Of a stretch of DNA of 64,000 bases, positions 43,013-54,114 are shown in pieces. The stretch's first letter is position 1, and each line of letters begins with the position of its first letter. The notes under the pieces are model-generated. The model worked only from the letters and a program-made list of their open reading frames with translations. It had not been told where the DNA came from and did no database searches. Origin of the DNA: Vicia villosa (taxonomy: Eukaryota > Streptophyta > Magnoliopsida > Fabales > Fabaceae); the NCBI RefSeq assembly GCF_029867415.1, contig NC_081184.1:75986364-76050363 (forward strand). The letters are read 5' to 3'. The position numbers and the translations under genes were made by a program.

Positions 43013-46000
43013 CTAAGCAAGACGAATGACATCAACCTGTCCAACTGGTTGACCTTGGAAATATGGCTTTAATCTCTGCCCATTAACTTTAAAGATGTCT
43101 CCATTAGCTTGATTTTTTATTTCAACTGCACCGTAAGGGAACACCTTATGAACCATAAATGGTCCCGACCATTTGGATCGCAATTTTCCCGGAAAAAGCT
43201 TCAAACGGGAATTGTACAGAAGGACCAGCTGTCCTTCCCAAAACTCTTTTTTCTGAATCCTCCTATCGTGCCACTTCTTGGTCTGTTCCTTGTAAACCTT
43301 GGCATTTTCGTACGCACGATTCTGGAACTCTTCTAATTCATGCAACTGTAAGATTCTAGAATTTCCTGCTAGAGACAAGTCCATGTTCAAAAGTTTAGTT
43401 GCCCAAAATGCCTTGTGTTCAAGCTCTAAAGGTAAGTGACATGCTTTTCCATAAACAAGTTGGTATGGTGACATCCCGATGGGTGTTTTGAACGCTGTTC
43501 GGTAAGCCCATAACGCATCATCTAGCTTTGTTGCCCAATCCTTTCTCGACGAACTCACTGTCTTCTCGAGAATTTGTTTGAGCTGTCTATTAGACACCTC
43601 TACCTGACCACTTGTTTGAGGGTGATAAGGGGTGGCTATCCGATGCTTCACATTGTATTTCTGCAGGAGTTTCTCCATGAGGTGATTTAGGAAGTGCGTT
43701 CCTTCATCACTAATAAGTGCTCTCGGTACTCCAAACCTAGCAAATATGTTCTCCCTCAAGAACTTGACTACTACCTTTGCATCATTAGTTGGTAAAGCTA
43801 CCGCCTCCACCCATTTTGAGACATAGTCCACTGCAACTAAGATGTAATTCTTCCCGAATGATGGTGGAAAAGGACCCATGAAGTCAATTCCCCAAACATC
43901 GAATAACTCCACCTCTAACATGAAATTCTGGGGCATTTGATTTCTTTTTGAAATGTTCCCAGTACGCTGACACTTATCACATTCTTTTACCATCTCTTGG
44001 GAATCTTTGAACAATGATGGCCAGTACAACCCTGACTGCAAGACTTTGGAGGCAGTACGATCCCCACTAAAATGCTCTCCATATTCCGAGTCATGACATG
44101 CTCTCAACACATCCTTTTGCTCTTCCTCAGGCACACATCGTCTTATCAACCCATCTACTCCTCTCTTGTATAGGTATGGGTCGTCCCATAGATAAAACCT
44201 GCAATCATGAACAAACTTTTTCTTGCGGTTAGAATCAAAATCGTCAGGTATTATACCGCCAACAAGGTAGTTTGCGTAATCAGCAAACCAAGGCACTCCA
44301 ATAACAGCTAGGATGTGTTCATCAGCAAACTCATCCTTTATTGGACGCCGCTCTTCTGTCTCCTCAATGGGTGACATTCGCGAAAGGTGATCTGCAACAG
44401 TGTTTTCACACCCTTTCCTGTCGCGAATCTCTACATCGAACTCTTGGAGAAGTAAAATCCACCTCAGAAGTCTGGGTTTCGAATCCTACTTGGCAAAGAG
44501 ATATTTTAAAGCAGCATGGTCAGTGTAAACAATCACTTTTGAACCCAACAGATATTGCCTGAATTTATCAAAGGCATACACAACGGCTAGCAACTCCTTC
44601 TCGGTAGTTGCATAATTGATCTGTGCAGGGTTCAAAACATGACTGGCATAATAAATAACATGAAGCAATTTTTCTCTCCGCTGTCCAAGTACAGCCCCCA
44701 CTGCAATGTCGCTAGCATCGCACATGATCTCAAAGGGTAGAGACCAATCAGAGGCAATCACAATGGGTGCCGACACTAGTTTATTTTTCAGTGTCTCAAA
44801 TGCATCGGCACACTCTTTATTGAATACAAAAGTCCTGTCTTTAACCAACAAAGTGGTCAGCGGTTTGGCTATCTTCGAAAAATCCCTTATGAACCTACGG
44901 TAGAATCCCGCATGGCCTAGGAAACTCCGAATACCTTTCTCATTCACAGGTGGTGGTAATTTTGAGATAACCTCCACCTTAGCTTGATCAACTTCGATTC
45001 CCCTGTGGGAGATTTTGTGACCAAGCACAATGCCTTCTCGTACCATGAAATGGCACTTCTCCCAGTTTAGGATCAGATTACTTTCTTGACATCGCTGCAA
45101 AACAAGTGAAAGGTTAGCCAGACAATTATCAAAGGAGGAACCAAATACCGAGAAGTCATCCATGAAGACTTCCATATGCTTTTCAAGCATATCAGCAAAA
45201 ATAGAAGTCATGCATCTTTGGAATGTCGCTGGGGCATTACACAACCCGAACGGCATCCTTCTATAAGCGAAGATACCGTATGGGCAAGTAAAGGCTGTCT
45301 TCTCTTGATCCTCCGGTGCAACCGCAATTTGGTTGTATCCCGAGTACCCATCCAGAAAACAATAATAGTCATGCCCAGCCAATCTTTCTAGCATTTGGTC
45401 AATGAATGGCAATGGAAAGTGGTCATTTCTTGTGGCCAGATTTAGTCTTCTGTAGTCTATGCACACCCGCCACCCAGTGACCGTTCTGGTAGGAATTAAC
45501 TCATTCTTTTCATTAGCTATCACCGTTGTACCTCCTTTTTTAGGTACCACATGAACAGGGCTCACCCATGAACTGTCTGATATCGGATAAATAAGACCTG
45601 CATCTAACAGCTTCACAACTTCCTTTCTCACCACCTCCTTCATAACTGGGTTCAATCTCCTTTGAGGTTGCACCACCGGTTTGTGATCTTCTTCCATGAG
45701 AATTTTGTGCATGCACATTGTAGGACTTATTCCCTTGAGGTCTTCAATTTTCCAACCCATAGCTCCCTTGAACTTTTTCAGAACTTCAATTAACTTGTCC
45801 TCTTGTATATTTTTCAAGCTTGAGCTAATGATGGCGGGACATTTTTCTTCAGAATCAAGGAAAACATATTTAAGATTCTCCGGAAGCTGTTTCAATTCTG
45901 AACTTTTTGGCTTTTCTTCATTGCAACCCAATGCTATTGGTTGCCTTAGATCTTCCCACCTATGTGTTCGAGAACCTTTAAAGATAGGTTGAGTTTCCAA

Positions 46001-48526
46001 CATTGATACCACCTCCAAGTCATTATCACTGGCTTCTTCATTTTCTCCAAAAATTGACATGCTCAAAACTCTTTCGAGAGGTAATTGCAATACACTCTCC
46101 ACATGATCACTTTCTACCGCTTGTTGGAGCACTTGTATATTGCTACTAGTGCCAATATCCTCTTTATGCTTCATGGTATTATGAACATTGATTTTTAACT
46201 CTTCATCATAAACCTTCAAAGTCAGAGTGCCCCCATCCATATCTATCATGACTCTCCTCGTTTCCAAGAATGGTCGTCCCAAGATTATCGGCATCTCTTC
46301 GTCTTCTGGCATTTCAAGAATTACAAAATCTACCGAAAACACAAACTTATCCACTTTCACAAGGACGTCTTGGACTACTCCGTAAGGTCGCTTGACCGAA
46401 TGATCCGCAAATTGGAGAGTCATCCGAGTGTCTTGGATTGCACCAATTCCCAACTTTTTGTAGATGGATAGAGGCATGAGACTGATACTTGCCCCCAGAT
46501 CAATTAAAGCTCTCTTGAAAGATCTATCTCCAATAGTGCAAGGGATAGTAACTGCTCCTCTATCCTTCTTTTTCACTGGTATCTTCATGCCCTGCAAAAT
46601 AGCACTACAAGTTTCTGTTAGAATAATGGGGTGGTCTGCAATGGTTCGCTTTTTAGCGATGATGTCCTTCATGAATTTGGCATAGGTGGGCATTTGCTCA
46701 AGTGCTTCCAACAACGGAATGTTCAGCTCCAGCTTTTTGAATAATTCCAGGAACTTCTCAAAATTCTTTTCTTGCTGCCCCTTTTTCTTGTTTCTTTGAG
46801 GGTAAGGCAGTTTGACTTCTGGTGTTGGTGTTAATACTTTTTCTTTCGTAACTGGTGCTGGTGTTACCACCTCTTCTTCCACTTGCTCATTCTCTCTTAT
46901 GTCCAGCTCCACCTCAAGCAATTGATCCTCACTCTCCGAATCCTTTTCCACCACTTCACGTGGTTTTCCTCTCCGTGTAGTGACGGCATTGATTTTTTGA
47001 TTGTCTTTAGGATTAGTAACAGTTGCGCTTGGGAGGGCTCCTGGTGCTTGCGGAATTGCAAGGTGTTGAGCAATTTGACTCATTTGTACTTCAAGGTTCT
47101 TAATTGAGGCTCCGGTGTTCCTTAAATTGCTACGTGTCTCTTCTTGGAATTGGGAGCTTTGAGCGGCCATCTTTTCAATGGCAATTTCCCAATCCGCCTT
47201 TCTTGGACCCTGTGGTTGGTATTGTTGTTGAGGTTGCTGGTATGGTTGTTGTTGCGGACGATATTGTTGTCCCTGTGGTTGGTATTGTTGAGTCTGAGGC
47301 TGATATGGTTGTTGTCCTTGAACCGGCTTCTGGACGTTTCCTTGCTGGTCTTTCCATGAGAAATTCGGATGATTTTTCCACCCCGGATTATATGTGTTGG
47401 CATAAGGATTGTTTTGCCTCAACATATGAATCTGCTCAACCTGTTCTTGAGTTGCTACACAATGCATAGCAAAGTGCGGTCCACCACATATTTCACAAAG
47501 AACTGCTTTAACTGGTTCCACCTGTGCTACTGTCTGAGTTCCAATATTCATCTTTTTTAACCTTCTCTCTACCTCTGCAGCAATCTGATCCTCCATCTTT
47601 ACAACCTGTTCTGGCAACTTCAAATCAATTTTGCCCTCCGGTTGGCTCATGGTACGATCATACAACTCAAGATGCTCATTAGCAGCTATTGCCTCTATGA
47701 TCCTTTTCATAACTGTGGCTGTAGCAAAATTTGTTGAACCACCAGCAGCGGTATCAATAAGCTGCTTTGTCTTAAGTCGCAACCCATTCACAAAATTCTA
47801 CATTTGCTCGGTAGCGTCCATGTTATGAGTGGGACATGCAGTCAAACACCTTTTGAACCTCTTGTATGCATCCCCCAATGATTCCCCCTCTTTTTGTTTG
47901 AAATTCACAATGTCGTATCTTTTTCGGATGAACACCGACGCAGGAAAATATTCATTGAGGAATGCCGTTTCCATCTCTTGCCATGTTGTGATACTTGCAG
48001 CCGGAAGTGAGTAAAACCACTCCTCTGCGTCATCAGTAAGTGTAAACGGGAACATAACAAGTCTCTTGGCTTCCTCTGAATGACCTTCGATCTTCAACGA
48101 AGTTGTCGTAGTGAGAAATCTCTGAAGATGCTTATTTGCATCCTCGTTTATTCTTCCGGAGAACGGCTTGCTCTCTAACTGGCGAATGGTGGATGGATGC
48201 AATTGAAAATGTGCCACATTCACAGGTTGATTAACAATAGTCATCCGGTTGGGGTGAGCATTTGCCCCTCCATAGTCCCCTAACAATCTTTCTGCAGGAG
48301 GTTGATTTCCAGCCATGTTAACTGGTTCCTGAACTACCTCCCTGTCAAAGTCAGAGTCACTGTGCTCCGAATGCACAGACACTTCGTCGTCGCTTTCCTG
48401 ATGTGGAACACTAAGACTTGCACTTGGTGCTGCCAGTCTTTCAATTCTTGCCTTGCGGCGTCTCTCGTGCAGAGCTCTTTCTGGTTCTGTGTCAAAGGAA
48501 AATTTAGCTGAGGTCTGACCTCGCAT
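43013..48526 (-). pseudogene. gag-pol: Athila D Gag-Pol polyprotein with two in-frame amber codons
   Basis: One frame of about 1838 codons, interrupted only by TAG at 47798-47800 (inside gag) and TAG at 44486-44488 (after RNase H). Order from the N-terminus: Retrotrans_gag domain (48300-47800); a Q/P/Y-rich stretch (47340-47190) downstream of a zinc knuckle CEICGGPHFAMHC near 47490; retropepsin with ALIDLGASISLMP (46520-46480); RT with FMDDFSVFG (45165-45135); RNase H with CDASDIAVGAVLG (44730-44690); integrase with an HHCC module (44110-43960), [16 protein letters not shown] and [10 protein letters not shown] catalytic motifs; and a [12 protein letters not shown] end module. All catalytic residues are present. 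It might be functional if the stops were suppressed, but defective is the simpler reading. Confidence 0.92.
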
Positions 48527-48655
48527 AAACAGTTAGACAACAGTTAGAACAGATACAAGACTGCAATGAAATTAAAATTAACAGATAAAAATAAAATTTT
48601 GGTCGCAGAGCAACAAAATTTCAATTGACTTAAAGTTCGGCTTATAGTTTGGCAG

Positions 48656-48673
48656 TCCCCGGCAACGGCGCCA
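48656..48673 (-). promoter_or_regulatory. Primer-binding site of Athila D (tRNA-Asp)
   Basis: The plus strand reads TCCCCGGCAACGGCGCCA, identical to the 3' end of plant tRNA-Asp including CCA, so the minus (element) strand is complementary to it. It lies six bases from the 5' LTR. Confidence 0.9.
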
Positions 48674-48679
48674 AAAACT

Positions 48680-50127
48680 TGATCGGAAAATAGCAAGTGT
48701 ACTACTTTTGTTACCGATGTAGTTATTAAAATGGAGTTGAATCCAAGTATCGATCACAAGGACTGCGAATAAAGTATAAGCCAGTACTAAATTTCAATTG
48801 AACAAAAAGCTATTGTTGGTTTTTTTTTTTTGATTCGCTTGATGAAACTACTAACTGTTTATAATTAAAAACGATAAGTAAATGATGATTTGGTTCACAA
48901 ATGAGAAAGCATGCTAAGGTTGATGTATAAATCTTATGTAACTCCTTGAAAACACCGTTGTTCATGAAAAGATGTGACCACAATTGAGTATCAATTCCAT
49001 AAAATAGTTTTCCCTAATTCCTTAGTGGAGAACTTCTTAATACTTAAAAGTCAATTTCAATTCCTCAATAATTGATTTTAGTATTAAGGCATTATGCATC
49101 GTGTTCTAGAATGGATGATCACTATGGTGAAATCCTTATTCCTAAGCGATTTACCGGTAATGCTTTGATTCAAAATGCATTAGAGTGGTGTGTCAAGCCT
49201 AACCCTAATCATAAATCAACAAAATATTTTTCCAATACAATGAAGCATGAAAATCTTTGAATCATAAACTCAAATTATAAAAACATCAAATTCATCACAA
49301 CGGTTTTAACAAGTCATTACATGAAAAGATTTAGGGACATCACCCTAGCATAAAATAGTTTAGCTACTCATAATGTTTAAGAAAATAACAAGAGTAATTG
49401 AAGTCATTACAAGAAATTATCGGTTGATATGATCTCCAATCGCGAGTGCTCTTGAAGATCTCTTCCAAAATCCTTGACTCTTCTTTCTCTGTAATTCTCT
49501 ATGCTCAATGATCCAAGATGCCTTCACCCTTCTTCCCGTTAGGTTTTAGTAGTGTTGGCTCACTTCCTCCGCATCCGAAAGGTCCGAAATACCCTTAATG
49601 AGATCCATGCTTTCAAAATTACAAAACTTGAACATCTGCCCGCGCCTAACAACACGGTCCGTGTGCAGGAACACGGGTGCCCGTGTTGTTCCTCTGGTCA
49701 GCTCTCAAAAATTTCCTTTCCACGCATCTTTCCACACGGGCCGTGTGCAGGAACACGGGTGCCCGTGTGAAACCTCTGTTTTGCTTCTCAAAAACATCTT
49801 TCCAGCCATCTTTTGACACGGCCCGTGTGCATACACACGGGTGCCCGTGTGAACCTTCATCTTTGGTTCTTTCAGCTTCTTTTTTCGCCCCGAAGTGTCC
49901 TAAGTTCCTATCTCATTCCTGGGTCAACCTGGCCAACAACAAACTAACAACCAACGCATAAAATGGCACTTTTATAAAACTTAAAACACACTAGCATGCA
50001 AAACTCAAACAACCGACAAATTAAGAAACTTATAATAAAACCTATAACAATGCCACTTAGTATTACCAAGATTATGACTTTTGGTCGGAAAAAGGTGCGG
50101 AAACTTACTAGAAATGGTGACCGATCA
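48680..50127 (-). repeat. 5' LTR of Athila D
   Basis: 1448 bp, nearly identical to 39030-40474. Three CACGGG dyad pairs lie at 49651-49687, 49733-49768 and 49815-49851. Confidence 0.95.
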
Positions 50128-50132
50128 GGCCC
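50128..50132. repeat. Target-site duplication of Athila D, right copy (GGCCC)
   Basis: Identical to 39025-39029. Confidence 0.95.
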
Positions 50133-50223
50133 TAGTAATCCTTTGACCTTAGAAGTAGATGATTGCACGAATCCTTATCCTTCGTAGTTTACCTTCGGCT
50201 TATAGCATGTAATCCTGCCTTTG

Positions 50224-53200
50224 CTAGGCGTAATACTTCTTGACCGCATCAGAATTGATTGGGTGCGGTAGCTCATCCCCATCCATTGTAGTGAGAACTA
50301 GTGCTCCTCCTAAGAATACCATTTTTACAACATATGGACCTTCGTAGTTAGGTGTCCACTTTCCATGGGCGTCAAGTCGAGGTAGTAGAATTTTCTTGAG
50401 GACAACATCACCTTCTTTGTAAGTTCGAGGGCGGACCTTTTTATCGAACGCCTTTTTCATCCTTTTCTGATAGAGTTGCCTGTGACACAAAGCTGTCAGT
50501 CGCTTTTCTTCAACGAGATTAAGCTGATCAAAACGATTTTTTACCCATTCCGATTCTTCTAACTTTGTGTCAGCCAGAACCCTTAATGAAGGAATCTCCA
50601 CTTCGATCGGGAGGACTACTTCCATACCATAAACCAAGGAGAATGGTGTTACCCCTGTGGATGTGCGCACCGAGGTTCTGTAACCGTGTAGGGCGAAGGG
50701 AAGCATTTCGTGCCAATCCTTGTATGTTTTCACCATCTTTTGTATTATCTTTTTGATGTTCTTATTCGCAGCTTCAACAGCACCATTCATCTTAGGCCTG
50801 TATGGTGAAGAATTGTGGTGTTCGATCTTGAACTCCTCGCACAGCTCCCTCATCATGTTGTTGTTTAAATTCGACCCATTGTCAGTGATAATCCTATTTG
50901 GAACCCCATACCGGCATATGATGTTATGCTTAATGAACCGGGTGACTACTTGTCTTGTCACGTTGGTGTAAGAAGCAGCTTCTACCCATTTGGTGAAATA
51001 ATCTATGGCGACCAATATGAATCGGTGTCCATTAGAAGCTTTCGGTTCGATCATCCCTATCATGTCAATCCCCCACATTGCAAATGGCCACGGTGAACTC
51101 AGTACGTTCAACGGATTTGGCGGCATATGTATTTTGTCAGTGTAGATTTGGCACTTGTGACATGTCCTTGCGTATTGGAAATAGTCAGCCTCCATTGTCA
51201 ACCAATAATACCCTGCTCGTAGTATTTTTCTCGCCATCGAATGTCCATTTGCATGGGTTCCAAAAGTTCCTTCGTGTACTTCTTTGATAATCTCCTTGGC
51301 CTCATTTTTATCCACACACCTTAATAACACCGAGTCATAGTTCCGTTTGTATAGGATATTTCCACTTAGGAAGAACTTAGCTTCCAACCTCCTTAGTGTC
51401 TTTTTGTCAATCGTAGAGGCGTTCTCCGGGTATTCTTGTTTCTCCAAGTACCTTTTGATATCGTGGTACCATGGTTTGTCGTCAGACTGCTCCTCGATTG
51501 TGAGACAATAGGCAGGCTCATCAAAGTGTCTAACTGTTATCTGTGGTTCATGGTTTGGCCAAGTCACCTTGAACATAGAGGAAAGCGTTGCCAGTGCATC
51601 AGCCATTTGATTTTCTTCCCTTGGGATATGAGTGAAAGTGATTGTCTCAAACTCATCCATTAACTTCAGTATGAGGTCCCGATATGGGATTAGCTTTGCA
51701 TCTCGAGTATCCCATTCTTTATTGACTTGGTGGATCACCAGCGCTGAGTCTCCATACACCTCAAGTAGTTTAATCCTTAGATCGGTCACAGCTTCTAACC
51801 TCAATATGCACGCTTCGTATTCTGCAATGTTGTTGGTGCAGTCAAAGCATAGTCTCACAGTGAAAGGTAAGTGACGATTGTCAGGAGATGTTAAGACTGC
51901 CCCTATACCATGTCCTAGTGAATTTGAGGCACCGTCAAACATAAGTGTCCATATTTCCCCTGGTTCAGGTCCTTCGTCGGGCCTGGTATTTCGTAGTCCC
52001 TTACCACCATAATATCTTCGTCAGGAAAGTCGAACTTCATAGACTGGTATTCTTCAAGGGGTTGGTGAGCAAGATGTTCTGCCAGTACACTCCCTTTTAT
52101 TGCTTTTCGAGTGACGTATTGTATGTCGTATTCTGACAGTAGCATTTGCCACCTTGCGATTCTACCCGTGAGAGCCTGCTTTTCGAACACGTATTTCAAA
52201 GGATCTATCCTCGATATCAGCCATGTGGAATGGTTCAGCATATATTGCCTTAGATGTTTGGAGGCCAATGCTAGGGCACAACATGTCTTTTCTAATGGTG
52301 AATACCGAGATTCGCAATCCGTGAATTTCTTGCTAAGGTAGTAAATAGCGTGCTCCTTTCTGCCTGTTTCATCCTGTTGCCCCAGTACACATCCCATAGA
52401 CCTTTCGAGAACCGTGAGGTAAATGATCAGTGGTCTCCCTGGTACGGGAGGTATGAGTATCAGTGGTTCTTGCAAGTAACTCTTTATAGTTTCGAAGGCT
52501 ACTTGACAATCGTCATTCCACTTGATTGGCTGATCTTTCTTGAGCAGCTTGAATATAGGCTCACACGTGGCTATTAGAGGTGAAATAAACCTTGAGATGT
52601 AATTCAATCGACCTAAGAATTCACGGACCTCTTTTTCTGTCCTCGGAACAGGCATTTCTTGTATAGCCTTCACCTTGTCGGGATCTACCTCTATGCCTCG
52701 TTGGCTCACAATGAATCCCAACAGCTTTCCTGACCTTACACCAAATGTACACTTGTTCGGGTTTAACCTCAACTTGAACTTCTTTAAGCGCTCGAATAAC
52801 TTCTGTAGGTGTGTAATATGCTCTTCTTCCGCATCGGACTTAGCAATCATATCATCCACGTATACTTCGACCTCCTTATGAATCATATCATGGAACAGTG
52901 TGACCATAGCTCGTTGATATGTTGCCCCTGCATTTCGCAATCCAAAAGGCATCACCTTGTAGCAGAAAGTGCCCCAGGATGTCATGAAGGTTGTTTTCTC
53001 CATGTCTTCGAGAGCCATTTTGATTTGATTATACCCGGAAAACCCATCCATGAAGGAGAATACCGAAGCTTGCGTCGTATTTTCTACCAGTACATCTATG
53101 TGGGGTAGTGGGAAGTCATCTTTTGGACTTGCTTTGTTTAGGTCCCTATAATCCACGCGCATGCGTACCTTCCCGTCTTTCTTAGGAACTGGTACTATGT

Positions 53201-53685
53201 TGGCAATCCATGGTGGATAGTCAACTACGGCAAGAAACCCTGCGTCGAATTGTTTGAGTACCTCTTCTCGGATTTTGTTATCCATGTCTGGTCGAACCCT
53301 TCTGCGCTTTTGTCTGACCGGTGCACATCCTTCTTTGAGCGGTAACCTATGCACGACGATATTCGTATCCAATCCTGGCATGTCACGGTATGACCAAGCA
53401 AATATTTCGGCATACTCATGGAGGAGCTTGATTAGTGTTGCTTTCACGTCCTTGTTCAGCATTGCCCCAATTTTGATTTCCTTAGGTTCTTTGTCTGTTC
53501 CCAAGTTTATGATTTCAATGGCCTCCTGAAGAGGGAGCATGCTTTTGGATTCCTTGTCCATTAACCTTGACAATTCTTCCGAAAGTTCATCGTCTTCCTC
53601 ATCCCCTTCCTCGGACTGATTAGCGAGAGCCTCAAGTTTATATTAAGTTTCAGCAGTATTATTATCGGTAGTGTTAGAAGGTGAT
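50224..53685 (-). pseudogene. pol: Element C Pol: RT, RNase H, aRNase H, integrase, broken
   Basis: On the minus strand the exon probably begins at 53685 after TGTGCAG. A TAA interrupts it at 53643-53645, after which a frame from 53573 covers RT (YVDDMIAKS near 52860), RNase H and the connection to about 51980. A one-base deletion near 51978 then shifts into the frame starting at 51942, which covers the archaeal-type RNase H (FDGASNSLGHG, AEYEA, GDSALV) and integrase (HHCC near 51250-51140; core motifs WGIDMIG, ITDNGSN and GAVEAANK intact). It ends at 50224 in VKKYYA. It is homologous to the inner Ogre Pol along its whole length and clearly distinct in sequence. One stop and one frameshift are the only clear breaks. 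Confidence 0.92.
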
Positions 53686-53950
53686 CTGCACATGTTTTAT
53701 GTTTTGTTTTTAGTATGCAGATATGGATGTGCTTTTTTTGTACAAGAAATTTATTTGTCATTTTGGAAAGAAATAAATGCAAGAAGAGACAACGTTTTCA
53801 ATACCAAATGCAAATGATAATTTTATTAATAAACCTTAACTTTGAAAGTAAATGGGGCCCTTACAAACCAACTCTATGCTTCGGCCGAGGCATGAGCGTT
53901 CTTGTTTTTATTGAAAGAAAGATAAAGCAACAAAAGCAAATTACTTCGAA
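53686..53950 (-). other. Element C intron-like region between protease and RT
   Basis: Read on the minus strand it runs from the end of the gag-pro frame to a TGTGCAG acceptor at 53686-53690. It is A/T-rich, as in the inner Ogre intron. I could not place a donor that joins the frames in phase, possibly because a small indel has shifted one side. Confidence 0.55.
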
Positions 53951-54114
53951 ATGAAAACTATCTCTGGTATCTCCAGGCTTGTCCAATTTTGGAGCTGCTC
54001 TCCTGATCTGACCCTTCGGATGAAGTTGGACGTTCCCTCCTTAGAGTCCATGTTGGATATCATGGCCACATGTTCATACCCGCCTGTCACGAGAGTCTGC
54101 ATAATCGGGGGGAA

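Larger units (their letters stand above)
39030..50127 (-). mobile_element. Element D: Athila-type Ty3/gypsy retrotransposon, minus strand
   Basis: 11,098 bp with 1.45-kb LTRs, a tRNA-Asp PBS, one gag-pol frame with two amber stops, a shortened 3' ORF, a PPT and GGCCC target duplications. The RT (FMDD box), the protease signature ALIDLGASISLMP and the integrase are typical of the Athila lineage. The LTRs differ by about two substitutions and a 3-bp indel, so it is recent. It is inserted in the 3' UTR of element C. Confidence 0.95.

Noticed and set aside
47122..47403. Overlapping frames through the Q-rich part of Athila gag
   Set aside because: Shadow frames of the CAA/CAG-rich coding repeat.
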